This document shows positions 6,685 through 13,736 of a DNA stretch of 16,725 bases, one piece after another. Origin of the DNA: an uncultured Verrucomicrobiota bacterium (GTDB lineage: Bacteria; Verrucomicrobiota; Kiritimatiellia; RFP12; UBA1067); the NCBI GenBank assembly GCA_946615875.1, contig CAMOIK010000021.1, positions 1-16,725 of the forward strand, given 5' to 3'. A program made the translations under genes and the position numbers. Within the stretch, counting starts at the first letter, position 1; the number at the start of each line of letters is the position of its first letter. The notes below the pieces were generated by a model. It made no database searches and had not been told where the DNA came from. It was given only the letters and a program-made list of their open reading frames with translations.

Positions 6685-8028
6685 TCAGTCTGCTCCGAGG
6701 CAGACGCCGTTCTTCAGGATGTCTGCGGTGTCAAGAGCGTAGGCCGGGTCGATTTCGACGGGGAGCGCGGGATCGACGGTCACGCCTGCGGCGGCGAGCC
6801 AGCGGCGCCACTTGGCCTGCATGTCCGCCTTGCAAGTGGCCGGGGAGTCCGTGCCCTCCGCGTTCTTCACGGGCGAGAATTCCTCCGCCTGGTCGAACGC
6901 CAGGAAGGCGGCCTTCTTCGCGTTCGGCAGAATGTCGAAGATGAACTTCTCGAACTTGTAGCCGTTCGGCTCGGACGGCTTGACGACCGCGCCCTTGGCA
7001 TCGACGCACGGTATCTTCTTGAAGGCGAGGTGGAGCGGCATCGCCTTGGACGCCTCCGCCTCCAGGAAGGCGCGGTCGAAGACGTGAATGGCGGGCGAAC
7101 CGTAGAGGAAATACAGTCTGCCGTTCTTGTCGCGCCGTTCGCACTGCTCCTTCGTCATTTCGGTGTATTCGACCATTCGGTGAGTGTCGCCGAAGCGCAT
7201 GGGCATGCCCACCTTCTCGTACGGGTCGCGCTTGGCGCAGAGTTTGAGAGAGTATTCGCTGCCCTCGGCCACGTGGTAGCCGATGAACGCGGGATCGGCG
7301 ATTTCGACAAGCGGGTTGTCCACCTGGAAGAAGAAGACCGACTTGACGCCGCGCTTCTTCATGTCGGCGAGCGCACCGGAGCGCTTGAGCGCCGCGAGCA
7401 GTCCGCCGTGCCCGTCCGGGCTCATGAAGATGTGACCCGGGCGGTCGAGGATGATCCTGCCGTCCTTGGTCATTCCCGGCCACATGCCCTGGGTGAAGAA
7501 GAACACGTCTTCCTTCGGGAGGCCGAAGTAGCCGTTTGCCTCGAAACAGGCCTTCGTGGCGGCGTCGTTCGCTTCGCTGGTCATTATGTAGAACGGTATC
7601 GAGCGCCCGTAGCGCAGCGACCGCGCCAGTATCTTGCGCGCGTGGAAGTAGAAGAGCGGGGCGTTCGTGATCGGCCCGATTTCGTAGCAGCCCTTCGGGC
7701 CGTCGTAGCCAAGGCGGCTGCCTTGTCCGCCTGCCACGAGCAGCGCGGCCACGCGGCCGGCGCGCAGTTCCTTCTCGCCGGCCTCGACGGCGGCCTTCAG
7801 CGCCTTGCCCTTCAGGACGGCGACCTTCGGAGCCTTCCCCTTGGAGCTGTCCGGCACCTGGGCGCCGTCGCGGAGGGTCTTGACGCACTGCGCGATGTTC
7901 TTCGGCTCGATGGTGGCGATCTGCGCCAGGAGGCTGTCGCGGTCCTTCTTGCCGAGCCTCTTCCAATATGCCAGCACGTGCGCCTGTCCGCACTTGGCCA
8001 GCAATTTCGTCGCTTCTTCGTATGTCAT
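6685..8028 (-). CDS. UAP1-type UDP-N-acetylhexosamine (UDP-sugar) pyrophosphorylase
   Basis: A 447-residue member of the UDPGP family, which makes UDP-sugar and pyrophosphate from UTP and a sugar-1-phosphate in the cytosol. Diagnostic segments match the eukaryotic UAP1/AGX branch: the nucleotide loop LVAGGQGSRLGYDGPKG (97-112), YIMTSEAND (147-155), QGMWPGM and then IFMSPDGHGGL (200-210), VDNPLVEIADPAFIGY (236-251), YKFEKFIFDILP (357-368) and EEFSPVKNAEGTDSP (381-395). Most bacteria instead use the unrelated-length GlmU for UDP-GlcNAc. Length is slightly below UAP1 (about 500). AAAGGA stands 6 nt before ATG 8026-8028. It follows UXS by 19 nt, so both probably supply UDP-sugars for envelope glycans. 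UDP-GlcNAc or UDP-GalNAc is the likely product; UDP-glucose or a broad UDP-sugar range remains possible. Confidence 0.88.
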   Translation of the reverse strand: MTYEEATKLLAKCGQAHVLAYWKRLGKKDRDSLLAQIATIEPKNIAQCVKTLRDGAQVPDSSKGKAPKVAVLKGKALKAAVEAGEKELRAGRVAALLVAGGQGSRLGYDGPKGCYEIGPITNAPLFYFHARKILARSLRYGRSIPFYIMTSEANDAATKACFEANGYFGLPKEDVFFFTQGMWPGMTKDGRIILDRPGHIFMSPDGHGGLLAALKRSGALADMKKRGVKSVFFFQVDNPLVEIADPAFIGYHVAEGSEYSLKLCAKRDPYEKVGMPMRFGDTHRMVEYTEMTKEQCERRDKNGRLYFLYGSPAIHVFDRAFLEAEASKAMPLHLAFKKIPCVDAKGAVVKPSEPNGYKFEKFIFDILPNAKKAAFLAFDQAEEFSPVKNAEGTDSPATCKADMQAKWRRWLAAAGVTVDPALPVEIDPAYALDTADILKNGVCLGAD

Positions 8029-8047
8029 GTTTTTTCCTTTCTGTGGT

Positions 8048-9046
8048 CTAGAGCGTGGCTCTGAAGTGCTCGATCGTCCTTTCCAGTCCGTCGGCCAGCG
8101 GGACGCGCGGCTGCCAGCCGAGCAGTTCCTTCGCCAGCGTTATGTCAGGGCGGCGGCGCTTAGGGTCGTCGCCGGGCAGAGGTTTCGTCGCGAGGCGCGA
8201 ATTGGAGCCGACTTTCGCAAGCACCATCTCGGCCAGCTCGCGCACGGTGTATTCGCCCGGATTGCCGACGTTCAGCACCGGCGCGCCGAGCGCGTGCCTG
8301 GCGAAGAACCCGCGCACGACCGCCTCGTCCAGCGACATGTAGCGCCGCATTGCCTCGATCAGATCGTCGCAATACTGGAACGAGCGCGTCTGCGAGCCGT
8401 CGCCGTATATCGTGACGTCGTCGCCGCGCAGCGCCTGGACGATGAAATTCGACACCACCCTGCCGTCGTCGCGGTGCATTCGCGGCCCGTAGGTGTTGAA
8501 TATGCGAACCATTCTCGCGTCGATGCCGAACTCGCGGATGTTGTCCGCCACGAGCGTTTCGGCCACACGCTTGCCCTCGTCGTAGCAACTGCGCACGCCG
8601 ATGGTATTGACGTTGCCCCACTGGTGTTCTTCCTGCGGATGCACCAACGGATCGCCGTAGATTTCGCTGGTGGAGGCGTGCAGCAGGCGCGCGCCCGTCG
8701 CCTTCGCCAGCTCGAGGCAGAACAGGACGCCCTTGATAGACGTCATGAGCGTCTTCAACGGCGTCGCCTGGTAGTGCACGGGACTCGCAGGACACGCCAA
8801 GTTGTATATCTCGTCAATCCGGCCCCCGCCCTGAGGCGGAACGAGGCGAGGATCGCCCGGCGACAGATCGCAGACGTCGGCTTCGACGAAAAAGAACTCC
8901 GGGTTGTCGGCGAACGCCTCCATGTTGCGGCGGGAGCCGGTATAGAGGTTGTCGACGGCGACCACGCGCAGTCCGTCGGCGAGCAGCCTCTCGCAGAGAT
9001 GGCTGCCCAGGAAACCGGCACCGCCTGTGACGAGCGCCGTCTTCAT
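8048..9046 (-). CDS. uxs: UDP-glucuronate decarboxylase (UDP-xylose synthase)
   Basis: A 332-residue extended short-chain dehydrogenase/reductase that converts UDP-glucuronate to UDP-xylose with bound NAD+. The Rossmann motif TGGAGFLGSH is at 7-16 and the NAD-ribose acid is in VDNLYTG (31-37). CPASPVHYQATP (85-96), STSEIYGDPLVHPQ (125-138) and the catalytic Tyr155-x3-Lys159 in SCYDEGKR are nearly diagnostic of UXS over dTDP-glucose dehydratases or GalE. RIFNTYGPRM and GDGSQTRSF are also family-typical. Length fits bacterial UXS (310-345). Its ATG shares one base with the TGA of purE (TGATG at 9046), a sign of translational coupling. UDP-xylose would feed capsule, LPS or glycoprotein glycans. 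A UDP-glucose 6-dehydrogenase, needed upstream, is not in the window. Confidence 0.92.
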   Translation of the reverse strand: MKTALVTGGAGFLGSHLCERLLADGLRVVAVDNLYTGSRRNMEAFADNPEFFFVEADVCDLSPGDPRLVPPQGGGRIDEIYNLACPASPVHYQATPLKTLMTSIKGVLFCLELAKATGARLLHASTSEIYGDPLVHPQEEHQWGNVNTIGVRSCYDEGKRVAETLVADNIREFGIDARMVRIFNTYGPRMHRDDGRVVSNFIVQALRGDDVTIYGDGSQTRSFQYCDDLIEAMRRYMSLDEAVVRGFFARHALGAPVLNVGNPGEYTVRELAEMVLAKVGSNSRLATKPLPGDDPKRRRPDITLAKELLGWQPRVPLADGLERTIEHFRATL

Positions 9047-9543
9047 CAGGCGTCCTGTATCCTCGCGTTGGCTGCCGCCACCTTCTCGGCGAGCTCGCGC
9101 TTGTGCTCCCGGAACTTCTCGCGCAGCGCCGCGTCGGCGGTGCCGAGTATCTGGACGGCCAGCAGCGCCGCGTTCACCGGGCCTGCGCTTCCCAGCGCCA
9201 CGGTGGCCACGGGGACGCCGCCGGGCATCTGCACAGTGGCGTAGAGCGCGTCAAGTCCGTTCAGCGCGCCGCCTGCGACCGGGATGCCGATTACCGGCAG
9301 CACCGTTCCGGCGGCCAGCACTCCGCCAAGGTGTGCGGCGCCGCCGGCCGCCGCGATGATCACCTTGATGCCACGCCCCTCGGCCGTCCGCGAATACTCC
9401 AGCGCCGCGTCGGGCGTGCGGTGCGCCGAGATCACGCGCTTCTCGTACGCCACGCCGAACTTGTCCAGCGTCTGGCACGCCTTCTGCACGAGCGGCCAGT
9501 CGCTGTCGCTGCCCATCACTATTCCCACTTTAGGTTCTTCCAT
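9046..9543 (-). CDS. purE: N5-carboxyaminoimidazole ribonucleotide mutase
   Basis: A 165-residue class I PurE, a cytosolic enzyme of purine synthesis that converts N5-CAIR to CAIR. Conserved parts are all present: GIVMGSDSDWP (7-17), VISAHRTPD (37-45), AAAGGAAHLGGVLAAGT (64-80), VIGIPV and QMPGGVPVATVALG (105-118). Length is standard (about 160-175). ATG 9541-9543 is preceded by GGAGGG, 7 nt away, which decides the start; the same frame continues open upstream through the divergent promoter, but that part is antisense to ddl. It is first in a minus-strand run of five genes. Its usual partner purK is not next to it. The linkage to a sugar-nucleotide and helicase operon looks like a promoter-sharing arrangement and not a pathway cluster. 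Confidence 0.96.
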   Translation of the reverse strand: MEEPKVGIVMGSDSDWPLVQKACQTLDKFGVAYEKRVISAHRTPDAALEYSRTAEGRGIKVIIAAAGGAAHLGGVLAAGTVLPVIGIPVAGGALNGLDALYATVQMPGGVPVATVALGSAGPVNAALLAVQILGTADAALREKFREHKRELAEKVAAANARIQDA

Positions 9544-9562
9544 GCTGCTTCCCTCCGGTCGG

Positions 9563-9634
9563 CGCATATTATACCATATTTTCCCCGCCCTGTGCGGTGC
9601 CGCACGGGGCGGGGAAAATATGGTATAATATGCG
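9563..9634. promoter_or_regulatory. 72-bp near-perfect palindrome carrying mirrored divergent promoters (purE / ddl)
   Basis: Positions i and 19197-i are complementary from 9563/9634 inward to 9597/9600, with one G-T mismatch (9591/9606) and a 2-nt centre. Each arm contains TATGGTATAATATGCG. That gives TGG-TATAAT extended -10 elements at 9621-9629 (plus, toward ddl) and at 9576-9568 (minus, toward purE). The GC-rich core (CCCCGCCC...GGGCGGGG) replaces normal -35 boxes; no TTGACA-like hexamer stands at 16-18 nt. Predicted starts are near 9636 (plus) and 9561 (minus). The purE leader would be about 18 nt and hold its GGAGGG; the ddl leader would be nearly absent. Confidence 0.8.
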
Positions 9635-9637
9635 GCA

Positions 9638-10558
9638 ATGAAAGGGCTAAAGAGAATTGCAGTGCTGATGGGAGGCACCTCGAACGAGCGGGAGATTTCG
9701 CTCGACAGCGGCCGAAACGTGGCAGAGGCGCTGAAAAGCCTCGGAAAATACGAAGTAATCCCAGTCGTTCTGGACAACGACAGCCTGGACGCGATGCCTG
9801 ACGGCGTGGACGCCGCATACATAGCGCTGCACGGCGGCTGGGGGGAGTCCGGCGGAGTGCAGCAGGCGCTGAACGCGCGCCGCATCCCATACACCGGCCC
9901 CGGGGCGGAGGCGTCGCGCATCGCCATGGACAAGGTGAAGACGAAGCTAGTGCTGGAGATGAAGGGAATCCCCACCGCCCGCTGGTCGCTCGCGTCGCCT
10001 GGCGCCACCGCTTCGCCACTGCCGCTGCCGGTGGTGGTGAAGCCGCCGTGCGACGGCTCGTCCGTGGGGATAAGCAAGGTTTCCCAGCCCGAAGAATGGG
10101 CTGGCGCGCTGGAGGCCGCCCTCGCGGCGCAAGGGGGCGGTGGCGAAGTGCTGGTGGAGGAATTCATACCGGGCCGCGAGATGACGGTCGGCGTGATCGC
10201 CGGCGCGGCGACGCCCGTCATTGAGATTGTCGCCAAGGGCGGCTGGTACGGCTACGACGAAAAATACAGGTCCGACGAGACGCGCTACCCGTTCCTCGAC
10301 GAAGAAAAGGAGAAGGAGCTTTCCGACCGCCTCAAGGCCCTGGCCGTGGATGCCTGCGAAGCTTTGCACTGCCGCGGGGTGGCGCGCGTCGATTTCCGCG
10401 TTTCGCCGCTTGGCCGGTGCTACGTGCTGGAGCTCAACACTTCGCCGGGCTTCACCGCCCATTCGCTGGTCCCCAAGGCCACCGCGAAACAAGGAATGTC
10501 GCTCGCCGCGACGTGCGACCTGATCCTCGGCAACGCGATGTACGACGGGCAGAAATGA
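9638..10558 (+). CDS. ddl: D-alanine--D-alanine ligase
   Basis: A 306-residue ATP-grasp ligase that joins two D-alanines for peptidoglycan precursors. Family motifs: VLMGGTSNEREISLDSG (9-25) with the catalytic Glu, ALHGGWGESGG, IPYTG, KPPCDGSSVGISKV, EEFIPGREMTVGV, the omega-loop YDEKYRSDETRY, ARVDFRV and ELNTSPGFT near the C-terminus. Tyr in EKY favours D-Ala over D-lactate as second substrate (vancomycin-sensitive type). GESG replaces the usual GEDG. ATG 9638 gives the standard N-terminus but has no Shine-Dalgarno and sits about 2 nt past the predicted transcription start, so the message may be leaderless. It is the first gene of the plus-strand operon; its TGA overlaps the ATG of ftsQ by 4 nt. 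Confidence 0.94.
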   Translation: MKGLKRIAVLMGGTSNEREISLDSGRNVAEALKSLGKYEVIPVVLDNDSLDAMPDGVDAAYIALHGGWGESGGVQQALNARRIPYTGPGAEASRIAMDKVKTKLVLEMKGIPTARWSLASPGATASPLPLPVVVKPPCDGSSVGISKVSQPEEWAGALEAALAAQGGGGEVLVEEFIPGREMTVGVIAGAATPVIEIVAKGGWYGYDEKYRSDETRYPFLDEEKEKELSDRLKALAVDACEALHCRGVARVDFRVSPLGRCYVLELNTSPGFTAHSLVPKATAKQGMSLAATCDLILGNAMYDGQK

Positions 10559-11427
10559 AGCGCAACAAGAAAAGACGGTCGCTGCTGCACTCCGCCATGC
10601 GGCGCAAGACGAACAGGCCGGACGACGGCGCGATGGGCAAAATCGTCCTCGGCGTTCTCGTCGCCGTAGCCGCCGTGGCCCTGACCGTCGGGGCGGTGGC
10701 GTGCTTCCGCGCGATGCGCGCCAGATGGCTGGAACAGTGCGTGGTGACCGATCCCGGCAGCCAGGTCGAAGTGACTACGGGCAGCCACGTCAAGCGCAAC
10801 GTGATCATGGAGGGGTTCGGGCTGAGGGAAGGCGCGAACCTGGCGCAGATCGACTTCGCCGCAAGGCGCGAAGAGTTGATGCGCAAGGTGCCAAACATCC
10901 GTTCGCTCACCGTCACGCGCCGCCTGCCGAACCACATCGAGATTTCCGTCGCGGAGCGCGAACCGCTCGCGAAGATGGAGGTCAAGGGCGCGAAGACGCA
11001 GTCGGGCCTGGTGGTGGACTCCGACGGCGTCGTGTTCAGGCGGCGCGGCGGCGCGGTCGATCTGCTGCCGAAGATCGTCGAGGCGCGGCAGCCAGGCACG
11101 CAGCCAGGAAAGACCCTCGAGGGCATGGCCCGCTCCGCGCTGGATCTCGTGGCGCTCTGCCGCGAGGAGGATTTCGCGGGCTTCAGCGTCATAGCGGTGG
11201 ACGTCTCGCACCAAGACTACCTGCTGGCGATCCTCGGCAACTATCAACGGGCGGAAATCGCGTGGGAAGGAATGGAAAGCCCTGACGCCGCAAGCCGCGC
11301 GAACATGCGCGAGCGCGTCGCGGCCCTCCGCCATTGCGTGCTCTCCGGCGTCGGGGCGCGCGGAAAAATCTGGAACGCCACGCAGCCAGGCCACATAACG
11401 GTCGATACCAAGGAGCCAATACCATGA
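10555..11427 (+). CDS. ftsQ: Cell division protein FtsQ/DivIB
   Basis: A 290-residue bitopic divisome protein. It has a Lys/Arg-rich cytoplasmic N-terminus (MKRNKKRR), one transmembrane helix (about 29-51, GKIVLGVLVAVAAVALTVGA), a POTRA domain (about 70-141, ending RRLPNHIEISVAEREPLAKM) and a beta domain starting VVDSDGVVFR. These are the family's hallmarks, though overall sequence is divergent as usual for FtsQ. It connects FtsA/FtsZ-side proteins with FtsL/FtsB and septal wall synthases. The frame is open upstream to 10417, but the ATG at 10555-10557, overlapping the ddl stop (ATGA), gives the correct short basic N-tail. Its own stop overlaps ftsA's start in the same way. Position between ddl and ftsA strongly supports the call. 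Confidence 0.92.
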   Translation: MKRNKKRRSLLHSAMRRKTNRPDDGAMGKIVLGVLVAVAAVALTVGAVACFRAMRARWLEQCVVTDPGSQVEVTTGSHVKRNVIMEGFGLREGANLAQIDFAARREELMRKVPNIRSLTVTRRLPNHIEISVAEREPLAKMEVKGAKTQSGLVVDSDGVVFRRRGGAVDLLPKIVEARQPGTQPGKTLEGMARSALDLVALCREEDFAGFSVIAVDVSHQDYLLAILGNYQRAEIAWEGMESPDAASRANMRERVAALRHCVLSGVGARGKIWNATQPGHITVDTKEPIP

Positions 11428-12626
11428 CAAACATCTACGCCGCGCTGGAGATCGGCACCTCGCGGACCGTCCTGGCCGTCGGCGAGGCGCAGTCTGGCCA
11501 GCGCCTGAGAGTGACAAGCCACGCCGAAATCGCATCGGCCGGCGTGCGGAAGAGCCAGATCTTCAATATCGCCATGTCCTCGCAGTCCGTAAAGAGCGTG
11601 TTGAAGGAGATAGAGCGCAACCAGTTGGAGAAAGGGACGGTCATAAACATCGAGAACGCCTTCCTCGTCGTCAGCGGCCAGCACGTCAAGGCGGACCGCT
11701 TCCAGGGCTCCGCGCAGATCGCACGGCGCAAAGTGAGCGCGGAAGACATGGAAGAGGCGGCGCGCAACGCACGCGCCATGCCGCTGCCGAGAGACCGCGA
11801 ACTGCTCGACATCATCGAAGGCAACTACTCCGTGGACGGCTATGGCGGCACCACCACGCCCGAAGGCATCTCCGGTCAGATAATCCGCCTCGACACCATA
11901 CACGTCCACGCCGAGGCAAACAGGATAAACGACGCGCGCACTGCGGCGGGCGAAGCCCATCTCGAACTGCGAGAGCCGCTTTTCGCGGCAACCTGCGCGG
12001 CAGACGCCGTCCTGTCGGACGCCGAGCGGCGCGACGGCTCGCTCGTGCTCGACCTCGGAGGCGGATGCACGGGCTACGCGCTGTATGCGGATGGCGGACT
12101 GGCCGCCACCGGCGTGATCGGGGTGGGCGGCAACCATGTGACGAACGACATCGCCTGCGCTTTCCAGGCGACGCAGGCGCAGGCCGAGGAACTCAAGGTC
12201 GCTGAAGCCTCGGCCATCGTCGGCGCCGACCCCGATGCGGCGCCGCGCATACAGATACCAGGCTCGTCTCCGCTGATGGAGCAGCGCACCATCTCGCGCC
12301 ACGCGCTCGACACCGTGGTGAACGCCAGATGCCGTGAACTGCTCGCCATCATCCGCGAGACAGTGGAGGAGGCCGGCCTGCTGCACCGTCTCCACGCCGG
12401 CGTGGTCCTGACCGGCGGCGGCGCCGCGCTGCGCGGCTTCGCAGACCTGGCGCGACGCGAACTCGGCGCGGACGCCCGGCTCGGCTTCCCCTCCCAAGTG
12501 GACGGACTGGAGGACGCGGCATTCCCGCCTTCCTTCGCCGCGATAGCAGGCGCGCTCATGTATGCGCACAGGAACTACGAAGAGAAGAGCCTGTTCCAGA
12601 CGATCTTCGGAGGCTTCAGGAAATGA
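11424..12626 (+). CDS. ftsA: Cell division protein FtsA (actin-like membrane tether for FtsZ)
   Basis: A 400-residue actin/Hsp70-fold ATPase that anchors FtsZ filaments to the membrane. The phosphate-1 loop ALEIGTSRTVLAVGE is at 7-21. The 1C (SHS2) domain covers about 80-165, the phosphate-2 loop LVLDLGGGCTG is near 210, VGGNHVTNDIA follows, and the adenosine motif VVLTGGGAALRGF is near 330. The C-terminal SLFQTIFGGFRK is a short amphipathic membrane-targeting helix. AAGGAG (11410-11415) 8 nt upstream fixes the ATG at 11424; the frame is open earlier but only as antisense-free overlap with ftsQ. ATGA overlaps at both ends (ftsQ and ftsZ) indicate coupled translation. Length is near the usual 410-420. 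Confidence 0.94.
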   Translation: MTNIYAALEIGTSRTVLAVGEAQSGQRLRVTSHAEIASAGVRKSQIFNIAMSSQSVKSVLKEIERNQLEKGTVINIENAFLVVSGQHVKADRFQGSAQIARRKVSAEDMEEAARNARAMPLPRDRELLDIIEGNYSVDGYGGTTTPEGISGQIIRLDTIHVHAEANRINDARTAAGEAHLELREPLFAATCAADAVLSDAERRDGSLVLDLGGGCTGYALYADGGLAATGVIGVGGNHVTNDIACAFQATQAQAEELKVAEASAIVGADPDAAPRIQIPGSSPLMEQRTISRHALDTVVNARCRELLAIIRETVEEAGLLHRLHAGVVLTGGGAALRGFADLARRELGADARLGFPSQVDGLEDAAFPPSFAAIAGALMYAHRNYEEKSLFQTIFGGFRK

Positions 12627-13726
12627 AACGCGATTCCACAATGCTCTTGATAGGCGTCGGCGGCGCCGGCTGCACCATGGTGCGCGGCATACTCTCGCGC
12701 TTCGGCGGCGAGCTGCGCCACCTGCTGGTCGATACCGACGCCGCATCCGGCGACGACGGCCAGCCGGAATTCCTGCTGCTCGGCGCGGAGCGCCTGTCGG
12801 GACGCGGCACTGGCGGCGAGATCGTCTCGGCGCGGCTGGCCGCCGAGGACTCCGCCTCGAAGCTCGACGAGTTCCTGGCCGGAGTCCGCCTGGCGGTGGT
12901 GGTGGCCGGGCTGGGCGGCGGCACCGGGAGCGGGGCCACGCTGGAAATCGTCAAACATCTCGCCACGCACGGCATCGTCAGCATAGTGATGGCCACGACG
13001 CCGTTCGCGTTCGAGGGGGAGGGGCGGCACCGCAACTCCCGCGGCGTCGCCGCGATGATTTCAGACGCCGCAAACGCCACGATCCTCGTGCCGCTCGACC
13101 ACCTCGCCGGCGGATGCGACGAGATGGCGGCCGCCATGCGCGTCGGCCTGGACACGCTCGCCGCCGCCGCGACCATGTTCTGGAGGCTCGTCGAGACGCC
13201 CGGCTACATCCGCCTTGACGCCGAGCGCCTGCGCCGCATGGTGCAGAGCGCGGGACGAGGGCGCTTCGCCACCGTCTGCACCGGCGGGCCGGGACGGGCC
13301 GAACGCGCCGTCGAAGAACTTGTGCGCTCGCCCACGCTCGCCGACGGCACGAACCAAGTGCGCTCCATTATCTGCGGCGTGCTGGCGGGCGACGACCTGC
13401 GGCTCGCGGAGATAGGCACGGTCGCGGACGGGCTGAAAACGGCGTTCGGCGGCGGCAAGTGCGATTTCGAGCTGGCCACGGTGAACGACGAGCAGACCTT
13501 CCGGGGAAAGCTTTGCGTCGTCGCGCTCATGTTCGAGGCGCCGGCCCAGCAGCAGACGCAGGAGAAAGAAGGTTCGCGCTCGACGCGCAAGCGGAAAGCC
13601 GCGGAAGACCGGAGGCGCGCGCTCATCCCCAATTCCCCGTTCTCCAACTCCGCACCGACAATCTGGAACGACGAAGACCTCGACGTTCCCACATACCTGC
13701 GCCAGAACATCACCTTGGAATTCTGA
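12623..13726 (+). CDS. ftsZ: Divergent FtsZ (tubulin-like division GTPase)
   Basis: A 367-residue FtsZ by position and by C-terminus, but with many changed sites. T1 reads GVGGAGCTM (usual Asn lost). T2 has VDTDA for NTDA. T3 is shortened (RGTGG). T4 is GGGTGSG (98-104), the tubulin form, where FtsZ has GGGTGTG. T5 PFAFEG is kept, and T6 is VPLDHL for PNDxL. The T7 synergy loop is IRLDAERL (196-203) where FtsZ has NVDFADV: only one of the three N/D residues remains. The second domain keeps GGPGRAERAVEELVRSPTL and ICGVLAGDDLRL. A short, Arg/Lys-rich linker leads to EDLDVPTYLRQN (351-362), a canonical FtsA-binding C-terminal peptide. GGAGG lies 9 nt before the ATG, which overlaps the ftsA stop. 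GTP binding looks possible; hydrolysis is doubtful. Confidence 0.88.
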   Translation: MKRDSTMLLIGVGGAGCTMVRGILSRFGGELRHLLVDTDAASGDDGQPEFLLLGAERLSGRGTGGEIVSARLAAEDSASKLDEFLAGVRLAVVVAGLGGGTGSGATLEIVKHLATHGIVSIVMATTPFAFEGEGRHRNSRGVAAMISDAANATILVPLDHLAGGCDEMAAAMRVGLDTLAAAATMFWRLVETPGYIRLDAERLRRMVQSAGRGRFATVCTGGPGRAERAVEELVRSPTLADGTNQVRSIICGVLAGDDLRLAEIGTVADGLKTAFGGGKCDFELATVNDEQTFRGKLCVVALMFEAPAQQQTQEKEGSRSTRKRKAAEDRRRALIPNSPFSNSAPTIWNDEDLDVPTYLRQNITLEF

Positions 13727-13736
13727 CCTTGACGGA

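Noticed and set aside
5854..8064. 736-codon plus-strand open frame across uvrD and the pyrophosphorylase genes
   Set aside because: It is antisense to two clear genes, has His/Arg/Val-rich composition without motifs, and is explained by high GC at third positions.
9563..9634. The palindrome as a transcription terminator or a MITE
   Set aside because: It is placed between divergent genes with -10 elements in both arms, so a terminator role makes little sense. A MITE would be expected to show target duplication, and none is seen at its borders; copies elsewhere cannot be tested here.
9544..10236. In-frame upstream extension of purE (396 residues in total)
   Set aside because: It runs through the divergent promoter and antisense to ddl; PurE has a normal length and a strong GGAGGG at the ATG of 9543.
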